Shown here piece after piece: positions 1 to 5,567 of a stretch of 5,592 bases of DNA. Within the stretch, counting starts at the first letter, position 1. Every line of letters starts with the position of its first letter. A program made the position numbers and the translations under genes. Below the pieces are notes generated by a model. That model had not been told where the DNA came from, did not search any database, and saw only the letters and a program-made list of their open reading frames with translations. Source of the DNA: Bacteroidales bacterium UBA5507 (GTDB taxonomy: Bacteria > Bacteroidota > Bacteroidia > Bacteroidales > Lentimicrobiaceae); the NCBI GenBank assembly GCA_002426195.1, contig DIOT01000044.1, positions 3,956 through 9,547 on the forward strand, in the 5' to 3' direction.

Positions 1-307
1 AAATTCCAACATGCACTTCCTCATACAGCCCCTTCCCGACAATCAACCCCGCTTCCTTGTCTTGTGTCTGAATTACCGACTTCCCGCTACCATAATTGTA
101 AATGAAATAATTCAATACCCGGTTATAAATATCATCCTTTTTCATTTCCGGAACTTCCACAATTCGCTGGTAAGTCACATTGCCATTGTCGTCTAATGAC
201 CATTGACCTTCAATCTCCTTCAGCATTCTTTTTACCTCAGCGCTCTGTCCATAAGTACAGATGCAGGAAATCACCAAAAATATAACTGCTAATGTTCTTT
301 TCATCAT
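1..307 (-). CDS. DUF4468 domain-containing secreted protein, 3' end outside window (partial)
   Basis: Reading leftward from tandem ATG codons at 307 and 304, the frame stays open for about 102 codons to the window edge, so the C-terminal part is missing. The N-terminus (MKRTLAVIFLVISCICTYGQ from the second ATG) is a signal peptide with likely cleavage after the TYG. The mature part contains EIEGQWSLDDNGNVTYQRIVEVP, a K-D-D-I-Y-N-R stretch, and further on IQTQDKEAGLIVGKG. This matches the pattern I know for DUF4468 (TBP-like fold): a 'DENG..Y..VVEVPG' strand, a helix beginning 'D.LYNR', and a 'D...G.I.GKG' strand. The molecular function of the family is unknown; members are exported proteins found mostly in Bacteroidota. 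The two ATGs differ by one residue and I cannot choose between them. The gene lies 175 bases downstream of the small membrane protein gene on the same strand. The family call is recognition by eye, not a profile search. Confidence 0.8.
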   Translation of the reverse strand, partial: MMKRTLAVIFLVISCICTYGQSAEVKRMLKEIEGQWSLDDNGNVTYQRIVEVPEMKKDDIYNRVLNYFIYNYGSGKSVIQTQDKEAGLIVGKGLYEEVHVGI

Positions 308-365
308 TTAAGTTTTGACACCAATCTCCAACAAAAATCAAATAAATACTTTACACTAGCAAAAA

Positions 366-385
366 AATATTGAAAATTCAATATT
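366..385. repeat. Perfect 9-bp inverted repeat upstream of the DUF4468 gene
   Basis: AATATTGAA (366-374), a 2-base AA spacer, then TTCAATATT (377-385). The arms are perfect reverse complements. The element lies about 58 bases upstream of the minus-strand start at 307, where a dimeric repressor or activator site could sit. The compact spacer makes an operator-like dyad more likely than an RNA hairpin. The region is AT-rich, so chance is a real alternative. Confidence 0.4.
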
Positions 386-482
386 CAATTACCATAACAG
401 GGATTACGTCCTTGCCTGATACACGATAGCCGATTCATGATTAAGCGAAGTCTTTCAAAACACACTGACTGTTGGAATTAAC

Positions 483-689
483 TCAAGTCCTGACTTTTCG
501 GGCATACCTGGTAATGTCAATTAATATTAGTCCGCCTCCAAACCATAGCCCGGTGGATATTGCATGAACAAGGGCATTCGTAACATCATGATTGCCTTTA
601 TCGTAATATTCAAAGAGAAAGAAGACTATCGACCCGATTACTGTCCCTATAAGGACTCTAATGATTCTCCGAAGAGTTGCGTGTTTCAT
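483..689 (-). CDS. Small two-helix membrane protein, function unknown (68 aa)
   Basis: I do not recognise this protein. From the ATG at 689 it has 68 residues: a basic N-terminus (MKHATLRR), a hydrophobic helix at about residues 9-27 (IIRVLIGTVIGSIVFFLFE), a polar loop at about 28-37 (YYDKGNHDVT), a second hydrophobic helix at about 38-58 with a GGG motif, and a basic tail (RYARKVRT). This suggests a hairpin with both ends in the cytoplasm. A longer version starting with TTG at 710 is possible on paper, but that TTG is the last part of a perfect TAnnTTTG promoter box (708-715) and would lie upstream of the transcript start. The ATG at 689 is therefore preferred. Support for it being a real gene is the promoter at the right place and the clean two-helix pattern. 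The gene is transcribed away from the T9SS cargo gene at 852. Confidence 0.62.
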   Translation of the reverse strand: MKHATLRRIIRVLIGTVIGSIVFFLFEYYDKGNHDVTNALVHAISTGLWFGGGLILIDITRYARKVRT

Positions 690-707
690 TTTAAACTCTA
701 TTACTTG

Positions 708-715
708 CAAATATA
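708..715 (-). promoter_or_regulatory. Bacteroidota-type -7 box for the small membrane protein gene
   Basis: The minus strand reads TATATTTG at 715 to 708, a perfect TAnnTTTG. It ends 18 bases before the ATG at 689, implying a very short leader. No TTG lies at the usual 19-21 base distance upstream, so the -33 element is weak or absent. Confidence 0.6.
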
Positions 716-771
716 GGATTCATTTATTTAACCAGGCTAGTGATGCACCAAAGTATTGTTACAAAAACAAA

Positions 772-783
772 AATAATATTATT
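772..783. repeat. AT-only 12-bp palindrome between the divergent promoters
   Basis: AATAAT followed directly by ATTATT is a perfect palindrome. It ends 20 bases before the -33 TTG of the plus-strand promoter and lies on the upstream side of the minus-strand promoter. It could act as an UP-like element or a shared operator, but in DNA this AT-rich chance is likely. Confidence 0.25.
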
Positions 784-803
784 AATCTCATTCTCGTTGT
801 CGG

Positions 804-833
804 TTGACAAAGTGAAATATTATTTTATATTTG
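804..833 (+). promoter_or_regulatory. Bacteroidota sigma-A promoter (-33 TTG, -7 TATATTTG) for the T9SS cargo gene at 852
   Basis: TTG at 804-806 is followed by exactly 19 bases and then TATATTTG at 826-833. This fits the Bacteroidota housekeeping consensus TTG-N19-TAnnTTTG fully. The box ends 18 bases before the ATG at 852, giving a short leader, so the gene should be expressed from its own promoter. It is the best promoter in the window. Confidence 0.78.
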
Positions 834-851
834 CGATAAACAAATCCAGGT

Positions 852-1757
852 ATGCGTAAACTATACTTACTCCTTATTTTAACCGGTTTGATAAGCACCG
901 GCAGCTTTAGTCAGCAATACGAACCATTCCCTGCAGGTGAAGCCTCATGGAACGTACTGGTGTGGGGCCAGTTTATGCCGGATGAATATTATCTGGACAA
1001 TTACGCTTATGTACAAACAGGTGATACCATAATCGGCAGTCAATCTTATCATAAAATGGTCGGCATAAGGTATGGAGACACCACTTATATTGGTGCAATC
1101 AGAGAAGATGAGAACCGCAGAATATTTTTTTATCCAAAGGTAGCAGTTTTCAGCTTCAATGTTAGCTTTCCCACAAATGATCAGGAGTACATGTTGTACG
1201 ACTTTAACGATTTGTATGTTGGGAAAGTGTTGCATATCAATGACAAGTCGATTAGCATCCAGGCTATCGATTCAATTGAAATAGAAGGCCAGCAAAGAAG
1301 GCGTTATGAGGTTGACGGAACCGGAAATTCATTTACACGTGAATATTGGATTGAAGGGATTGGAAGCAACAAGGAATTATTCTCCGTTTATACATACGAA
1401 TTTGAATGGCAATATTATACCACCTGTTTCAGCAAGGACAATGGGCCAACAATCTTTATCAACAGACCTGACTACTTTTACTGGGACGCCTGTGAGTATA
1501 ATGTTGGAATAGAAGATATTAAGACTCAGCGGATCAATATCTATCCAAACCCTGCTACCGACCAACTAACAGTAACAACACCAAATCCGGGTGAACACCA
1601 TATAGCGATTTACAATAGCCACGGACAACTGATGCTACGAACCACCAACAGCAATCAGGCAACACCTGTATACATAGGCACATTCCCGAAAGGGATATAT
1701 TATGTCAGACTTCAGGACAACAAAGGAGAAAGTACAAGCAAATTCATTAAGCGCTAA
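852..1757 (+). CDS. Secreted protein with T9SS type A C-terminal sorting domain (301 aa)
   Basis: This is an exported cargo protein of the type IX secretion system, expected at the cell surface or released. It starts with a signal peptide (MRKLYLLLILTGLISTGSFS, likely cut before QQ at residue 21). The body, about residues 21-225, has no enzymatic motif I recognise. It carries phrases seen in many Bacteroidota T9SS proteins: 'GDTIIGSQSYHKM', 'GAIREDENRRIFFYP', 'YMLYDFNDLYVGKVL', 'IDSIEIEGQQRRRYEV' and 'EYWIEGIGSNKELF'. The sorting domain begins at about residue 228 with NIYPNPATDQLTV, continues through IYNSHGQLM and GTFPKGIYYVRL, and ends in KFIKR. This is the Por secretion tail (TIGR04183-type) pattern. 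In that family the outer-membrane translocon recognises the tail and usually removes it, often attaching the protein to A-LPS. A consensus promoter lies directly upstream. No clear terminator follows before the next gene, 97 bases on. Biological role beyond secretion is unknown. Confidence 0.88.
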   Translation: MRKLYLLLILTGLISTGSFSQQYEPFPAGEASWNVLVWGQFMPDEYYLDNYAYVQTGDTIIGSQSYHKMVGIRYGDTTYIGAIREDENRRIFFYPKVAVFSFNVSFPTNDQEYMLYDFNDLYVGKVLHINDKSISIQAIDSIEIEGQQRRRYEVDGTGNSFTREYWIEGIGSNKELFSVYTYEFEWQYYTTCFSKDNGPTIFINRPDYFYWDACEYNVGIEDIKTQRINIYPNPATDQLTVTTPNPGEHHIAIYNSHGQLMLRTTNSNQATPVYIGTFPKGIYYVRLQDNKGESTSKFIKR

Positions 1758-1812
1758 ATGGTGAACCAAACCCGCCATAACCCTTGAATTAGTGTTCGCT
1801 GTAGGATAATAT

Positions 1813-1841
1813 AATTCCTTTTATTACATTTGAAGGGAATT
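1813..1841. repeat. 9-bp inverted repeat enclosing the -7 box of the regulator gene
   Basis: The left arm AATTCCTTT (1813-1821) and right arm AAGGGAATT (1833-1841) are reverse complements except for one T/G position (1819 against 1835). The 11 bases between the arms contain the whole TACATTTG promoter box. A dimeric protein bound here would cover the promoter and transcript start, so an autoregulatory operator is possible. As RNA it could also form a weak hairpin, but there is no T-run to make a terminator. Confidence 0.42.
1825..1832 (+). promoter_or_regulatory. Bacteroidota-type -7 box for the TPR/HTH regulator gene
   Basis: TACATTTG matches TAnnTTTG perfectly and ends 22 bases before the ATG at 1855. 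No TTG lies 19-21 bases upstream, so the promoter may be weak or need an activator. Its position supports the ATG at 1855 as the translation start. Confidence 0.55.
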
Positions 1842-1854
1842 TCTAAAAGCATTC

Positions 1855-3546
1855 ATGTTAAATCATCCGGCATATATTCGTAGTAGTCGCCAATACAGGA
1901 CAATATTGCAAGTGCCATCCGGCAATTTGAAATGGCTGGTAGCGCGGTTAACGATGTTTCTGTTGCTTTTCACAGCCATTTCCTTTAAGTCGCCGGCACA
2001 GGATAAGGCAACCTGCGATTCCCTGATTTTAGAGGGGGTGGATAATATGTTTGGACGGGAATATGCATTGGCATTTGAAAATCTGAACAAAGCGAAGGAA
2101 ATTGCTCAGAAAAACGGATGGTACAGGCAGCAATTCCTGGCTCTGAACAACATAGGACTTACCTATTTCAAAATGTTGGATTACGGGAATGCGGTATCCT
2201 GTTACTTAAGTGCCTATGAACTTGCCATCAGCAACAAAGCTCCTATAGATGAGATGATTGTGCTTAATAATATTGCCATAGTCTATATCAGGGATAATAA
2301 CCCAAAACAAGCATTGGGTTATCTCCTTAAATCGTATGAGTTGGCAATCAAAAGCAATATTCGCTCAAAAATCGGCCTTTATGCAACTAATCTTGCGCAG
2401 CTTTACTTTGACATGGGCGATTATGATTCAGCCAATCAATCTATTACAATTGCTCTTAAAAATCTTGATGAAGATCCCAAAACATTGCTGTATGCCAAAC
2501 TGGTACAGAATATGCTGATACTTGAAGAGGGCAATCCGGCTGAAGTTATTGATAATGTCACCCCTTTGCTCAGTGAGGCAAAGAATAAGAAATACCGGGA
2601 AGAGATACCCGAAATTCACCTCTTGTTATCGAAAACCTATAGCCGGATAAACTCCCTTAACAAAGCTGAATTTCATGCCATGGAGGCTTTAAAGGCCTGC
2701 AATGATAATGACCTCCGAATAAAGATCTATAACCAGTTGGCCGATGTGGCTGTTGAAAAGCATGATATCCATCTGGCTGTCTCTGTTAAGGATTCCATCA
2801 TTGCCCTAACCAATACAATAAATAATACCAAGAACAGGGAGTTACTGGAGTATTCGAAGCTGCGCTTTGAGCTCTCCTCGTCACAGCATGCCCTTGAAAT
2901 CAGTCAAACAAAAGCCCAGAATATCAGGAGTATCTACCTGGTGATTATACTATTGCTTATTCCAATGGTCATTGCCGTGGTATGGGCTTTTCATAAAAAG
3001 GCACTTGTTGATAAGCAAAAGAGGGTTATAGCCGAAAACAGTCTTAAGATCAAGGAATTGGAACTCACCAATGCCCACATTCAAACCGCACTTCTCAGCA
3101 ATGAGATAGAGCAGAAAAATAAGCAATTGTCAGATAAGATACTCTTCCAGTCTACCCGTAATGAGCTGATTGAGGAAATAATCGGAGAGATTTCCAAAAG
3201 CAGTGAGTTTCGTGACAACAATGAACTGTACAAGACTATCCGCGAACTAAAGAGCCATCTGAAGGAGGATTCTAAATGGGGTGAGATCACTGACCACTTT
3301 GAGAGCCTGAACAATGATTTCCTGATGGCCCTTAAGAAGAAACACCCCGACCTGAATGCCAATGAAACCAGGTTTTTGTCGTTCATCTACCTTAATCTCA
3401 GTAATAAGGAAATTGCTTCACTCCTTAATATCAGTGCCGAAGGTTGCAGAAAGCGCAAAGAACGCGTTACAGCCAAGCTGAACCTCGACAAGAGTATCTC
3501 TCTGTATGAATATCTTACCGTTCATTTAATGAGTAACAACAGGTAA
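1855..3546 (+). CDS. Membrane-spanning TPR sensor with C-terminal LuxR-type HTH (one-component regulator, 563 aa)
   Basis: This looks like a transcription regulator that senses in the periplasm and binds DNA in the cytoplasm. In order: a long polar N-terminus (1-25); a signal or anchor helix at about 26-48 (WLVARLTMFLLLFTAISFKSPAQ); TPR-like helical pairs at about 55-330, clearest at 90-210 (LALNNIGLTYFKMLDYGNAVSCY, VLNNIAIVYIRDNNPKQALGYL, ATNLAQLYFDMGDYDSA); a transmembrane helix at about 360-379 (IYLVIILLLIPMVIAVVWAF); a coiled coil at about 383-440; and a GerE/LuxR-type HTH at about 495-560 with LNANETRFLSFIYLNLSNKEIASLLNIS followed by recognition helix residues AEGCRKRKERV. The NKEIA..L.IS core is the family hallmark. 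No kinase or receiver domain is present. TPR-TM-HTH proteins of this design are common in Bacteroidota, but their ligands and targets are mostly unknown. The ATG at 1855 is preferred because a -7 box ends 22 bases upstream; a start at Met34 would give a more ordinary signal peptide. Two T9SS cargo genes flank it on the same strand. Confidence 0.88.
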   Translation: MLNHPAYIRSSRQYRTILQVPSGNLKWLVARLTMFLLLFTAISFKSPAQDKATCDSLILEGVDNMFGREYALAFENLNKAKEIAQKNGWYRQQFLALNNIGLTYFKMLDYGNAVSCYLSAYELAISNKAPIDEMIVLNNIAIVYIRDNNPKQALGYLLKSYELAIKSNIRSKIGLYATNLAQLYFDMGDYDSANQSITIALKNLDEDPKTLLYAKLVQNMLILEEGNPAEVIDNVTPLLSEAKNKKYREEIPEIHLLLSKTYSRINSLNKAEFHAMEALKACNDNDLRIKIYNQLADVAVEKHDIHLAVSVKDSIIALTNTINNTKNRELLEYSKLRFELSSSQHALEISQTKAQNIRSIYLVIILLLIPMVIAVVWAFHKKALVDKQKRVIAENSLKIKELELTNAHIQTALLSNEIEQKNKQLSDKILFQSTRNELIEEIIGEISKSSEFRDNNELYKTIRELKSHLKEDSKWGEITDHFESLNNDFLMALKKKHPDLNANETRFLSFIYLNLSNKEIASLLNISAEGCRKRKERVTAKLNLDKSISLYEYLTVHLMSNNR

Positions 3547-3556
3547 ACCACCTCCC

Positions 3557-3584
3557 TGTCACGGAATGTCACAGCTGTTGTCAC
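3557..3584 (+). repeat. Three TGTCAC direct repeats upstream of the second cargo gene
   Basis: TGTCAC occurs exactly at 3557-3562, 3567-3572 and 3579-3584, with start-to-start distances of 10 and 12 bases, about one helical turn each. The copies lie in the 121-base gap between the regulator's stop codon and the ATG at 3668. Tandem hexamers on one face of the helix are typical of activator or repressor binding arrays. A palindrome ACAGCTGT (3571-3578) overlaps the gap between copies two and three. Function is inferred only. Confidence 0.5.
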
Positions 3585-3667
3585 GTTTTGTTGGAGCTTA
3601 AACAGCACATAACAACAAACTTATGGTTTTATTTACATCTCAATTACAAACCAATAAAAACATAAAA

Positions 3668-4525
3668 ATGAAAACAAAACTTCTACTCTTACTATTGACC
3701 ATTAGTTCTGTTACAATGTACGCACAGACAAATCCTGACATTGAAGGTGACCTTATGTTATGTCCATGGACAGATGGAACGGCCTATGTTACCAATCCAA
3801 CGTTCGATACCTATCAGTGGTACTATAAGTACTGGTTTGTATCTGACGAGTTCGTAGCCATAGAAGGTGCTACAGAAGCTACATTTACGTACGACTGGTT
3901 CACCTATGATCAGGCCTTACTGAAAGTGGTTGCCACCGTTGGCGGACAATCCTATGAATCAGACACTATACAGATTGACAGTTGGGCATGGGCGGCATTC
4001 TATTTTATATGGGAACTAACACCGGGAGTTACCTTTGATTGGGAAACTGAAACCTTCTTCCTCGAACAGGGTGCTGTATTCAGCCCTGCTATCGATAATC
4101 CACCTTACGATACACTGATACAATGGTACCGCAATGATCAGCCGATTGAAGGGGCCAATGGAACCGTTTATGATATAACGAAAGCCGGCGTTTACACATG
4201 CTCTGCAGCTCCATCATTCTGTCCGGGCAGCATTACTTATTCTATACCTCTTACTGTGGAAATGTTGGTTGATGTGCCGGTTATAGACCCGGAAAGAGCC
4301 AACATTTATCCCAACCCTGCAAACTCAGTGCTTAATATTGATTTGCCGGCGAATACAACCTTCAATAAGTACAGTATTCTTGACCTTTCGGGAAGGGTAC
4401 TTTTGCACGATGCTATTACACCGGGTGTTACCCCTGTTTCCACAGATAATCTGGCTAAGGGATTCTATATATTGAAACTGCAGAGTGTTGACAGTGAACT
4501 GACAAGACAATTCATCAAACAATAA
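3668..4525 (+). CDS. Secreted Ig-like, aromatic-rich protein with T9SS type A sorting domain (285 aa)
   Basis: This is predicted to be exported and moved across the outer membrane by the type IX secretion system. The start at 3668 is chosen because MKTKLLLLLLTISSVTMYAQ is a complete signal peptide, preceded by an A-rich stretch (AATAAAAACATAAAA) as is usual in Bacteroidota. An in-frame ATG at 3623 would add 15 polar residues before it and is unlikely. Two Ig-like segments can be seen. The first is at about residues 24-103 (LCPWTDG, then YQWYYKYW, then VAIEGATEATFTYD). The second is at about 135-197 (IQWYRNDQPIEGANGTVYDI, then AGVYTCSAAPSFCPGSITY, with two Cys that could pair). The sorting domain is at about 212-285: ANIYPNPANSVLNIDLP, YSILDLSGRVLL, LAKGFYILKL, ending QFIKQ. 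Residues 49-131 are unusually rich in Trp, Tyr and Phe. No catalytic motif is visible; adhesion or glycan binding is only a guess. No consensus promoter was found upstream. A strong terminator follows. Confidence 0.86.
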   Translation: MKTKLLLLLLTISSVTMYAQTNPDIEGDLMLCPWTDGTAYVTNPTFDTYQWYYKYWFVSDEFVAIEGATEATFTYDWFTYDQALLKVVATVGGQSYESDTIQIDSWAWAAFYFIWELTPGVTFDWETETFFLEQGAVFSPAIDNPPYDTLIQWYRNDQPIEGANGTVYDITKAGVYTCSAAPSFCPGSITYSIPLTVEMLVDVPVIDPERANIYPNPANSVLNIDLPANTTFNKYSILDLSGRVLLHDAITPGVTPVSTDNLAKGFYILKLQSVDSELTRQFIKQ

Positions 4526-4567
4526 ATCCATACAGGAAATAATACGGCACAACCATTAAACCACACT

Positions 4568-4603
4568 AAAAGCTGCTTCTTTATAAGGAGCAGCTTTTTT
4601 TTT
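4568..4603 (+). terminator. Rho-independent terminator after the second T9SS cargo gene
   Basis: The stem AAAGCTGCTTC (4569-4579) pairs with GGAGCAGCTTT (4587-4597), including one T-G wobble, around a 7-base loop TTTATAA. A run of nine T (4595-4603) forms the 3' side and tail. It lies 43 bases after the stop at 4525 and separates the cargo gene from the exonuclease gene. Confidence 0.9.
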
Positions 4604-4648
4604 CTAAAAAGATGACGTAAATTACCGGGCATAAACCGTATTACCATC

Positions 4649-5491
4649 ATGGATACATTCGTAGCACTTGATTTTGAAACTGCCAAACAAGCCCGGCATA
4701 CAGCTTGTGCCGTTGGAATTGTGAAAGTGGTTAAGGGGGTCATCGTTCAGAAGTTCTATTCACTCATCAAGCCCCCGTTAAACGAATACGACATACATAC
4801 CATGGCTGTTCATGGAATGAATCCGGATCACACGGTAAATGCACCAACCTTCACCGAAATCTATCCATACATCAGGCTAATGATCAACAAAAACAACGTA
4901 GTGTGTCATAATGCGGCTTTTGATATCAGTGTCCTGAAAAGCTGCATTGAGCACTATTGCATCAATGCCGATGACCTGAAGTTCGATGTGTCCGACACCA
5001 TGATATTATATGGCCGCAAATCCCTGAATGTCTGTTGTGAAGAATGCGGAATAGAGTTAACACACCACGACCCCCTGTCGGATGCCGAAGCCTGTGCCAG
5101 AATCTTCCTCAGGTATCACAACTGCACATGCAAAGAGATTGTCCCCGGCAAGGGCGATGCAAAAGCCAACTTTTGGGGGCATGATTCAATTGGCGGCGAC
5201 CTGCTGAAGCACGAGCCCGAAAATGTTCAGAACAAGCAAAACCACTTCTTCAACAAAAAGGTAGTCATCACCGGGACCTACAACCAATGGCCCGACCGGC
5301 GCGAGCTTGCCGGAATCATCAAATCGATGGGAGCAGATATAGATAGCGGAGTCACATCAAGAACCCAGATCCTTATAGCAGGCGCAGGTGCCGGACCTGC
5401 CAAAATACAGAAGATGCTGCAAAACATTGAATGCGACTGCCAGCGACAGATACTCTATGAGGAAGATGTGAAGAGGATTTTGGGGGAGTGA
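4649..5491 (+). CDS. DEDDh 3'-5' exonuclease (DnaQ/PolC epsilon-like) fused to a C-terminal BRCT domain (280 aa)
   Basis: The N-terminal half (about residues 3-155) is an RNase T/DnaQ-type exonuclease, which removes nucleotides from 3' ends using two metal ions. The metal and catalytic residues are all visible: Asp8 and Glu10 in ALDFET (Exo I), Asp92 in HNAAFD (Exo II), and His140 with Asp145 in HDPLSDAEAC (Exo III, H-x4-D). The linker spans about 156-199. The C-terminus (about 200-280) is a BRCT domain like that of NAD-dependent DNA ligase: FFNKKVVITGTY, DRRELAGIIKSMGADIDSGVTSRTQILIAG, then GPAKIQKM and a final helix EEDVKRILGE. BRCT domains bind DNA ends or partner proteins, so the exonuclease is probably brought to damaged or branched DNA. 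It is much too short to be a polymerase and is unlikely to be the replicative proofreader. Eleven of its 12 Cys lie within residues 86-264, including CCEEC at 129-133 and CTC at 159-161. The gene follows a terminator, so it should have its own promoter, but no TAnnTTTG box is visible in 4604-4648. Confidence 0.9.
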   Translation: MDTFVALDFETAKQARHTACAVGIVKVVKGVIVQKFYSLIKPPLNEYDIHTMAVHGMNPDHTVNAPTFTEIYPYIRLMINKNNVVCHNAAFDISVLKSCIEHYCINADDLKFDVSDTMILYGRKSLNVCCEECGIELTHHDPLSDAEACARIFLRYHNCTCKEIVPGKGDAKANFWGHDSIGGDLLKHEPENVQNKQNHFFNKKVVITGTYNQWPDRRELAGIIKSMGADIDSGVTSRTQILIAGAGAGPAKIQKMLQNIECDCQRQILYEEDVKRILGE

Positions 5492-5509
5492 TAAGAGTTT
5501 CAGGATAAA

Positions 5510-5544
5510 CGTACGGTTTCATTGAATATTCGTATGGATTCATT
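5510..5544 (+). repeat. Pair of imperfect 14-bp direct repeats spaced 21 bp
   Basis: CGTACGGTTTCATT (5510-5523) and CGTATGGATTCATT (5531-5544) match at 12 of 14 positions and start 21 bases apart, about two helical turns. A third, looser copy may begin with CGT at 5552, again 21 bases on (CGTTATACGGAATATTG). The repeats lie just after the exonuclease stop and could belong to the control region of a gene beyond the window. They could also be chance. Confidence 0.4.
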
Positions 5545-5567
5545 TATCAAACGTTATACGGAATATT
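5525..5567. repeat. Imperfect inverted repeat downstream of the exonuclease gene
   Basis: AATATTCGTAT (5525-5535) and ATACGGAATATT (5556-5567) are reverse complements except for one extra base in the right arm, around a 20-base loop. There is no T-run on the + strand after it, so it is not a standard terminator. It overlaps the direct repeats, and both may be views of the same repeated module. Confidence 0.38.

Noticed and set aside
11..196. Plus-strand open frame of 61 codons at the left end
   Set aside because: It lies entirely inside the minus-strand DUF4468 gene, which has a signal peptide and recognisable family motifs. The plus-strand protein shows no motif.
308..365. Promoter for the DUF4468 gene (TTTATTTG on the minus strand)
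   Set aside because: The box misses the conserved A of TAnnTTTG and has no TTG at 19-21 bases upstream. A promoter is probably present but cannot be placed.
945..1235. Minus-strand frame of 96 codons inside the first T9SS cargo gene
   Set aside because: It is antisense to a well-supported secreted protein, has no promoter box and no family resemblance.
3081..3386. Minus-strand frame of 101 codons inside the regulator gene
   Set aside because: The Ser/Leu/Arg-rich protein is typical of the reverse complement of coiled-coil and HTH coding sequence. No start signals were seen.
3585..3620. Possible hairpin TTTGTTG / CAACAAA as terminator of the regulator gene
   Set aside because: Only 7 AT-rich pairs with a 19-base loop and no T-run afterwards, so it is too weak to call.
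3623..3667. Upstream ATG at 3623 for the second T9SS cargo gene
   Set aside because: It would put 15 polar residues before a complete signal peptide. The ATG at 3668 has the expected A-rich leader.
4465..4743. Minus-strand frame of 92 codons across the terminator and the exonuclease start
   Set aside because: It runs through the terminator hairpin, giving the KKKLLLIKKQLL stretch, and overlaps two well-supported plus-strand genes.
5510..5567. CRISPR array
   Set aside because: The repeats are too short and imperfect, the 21-base period leaves no real spacers, and no cas gene is present.
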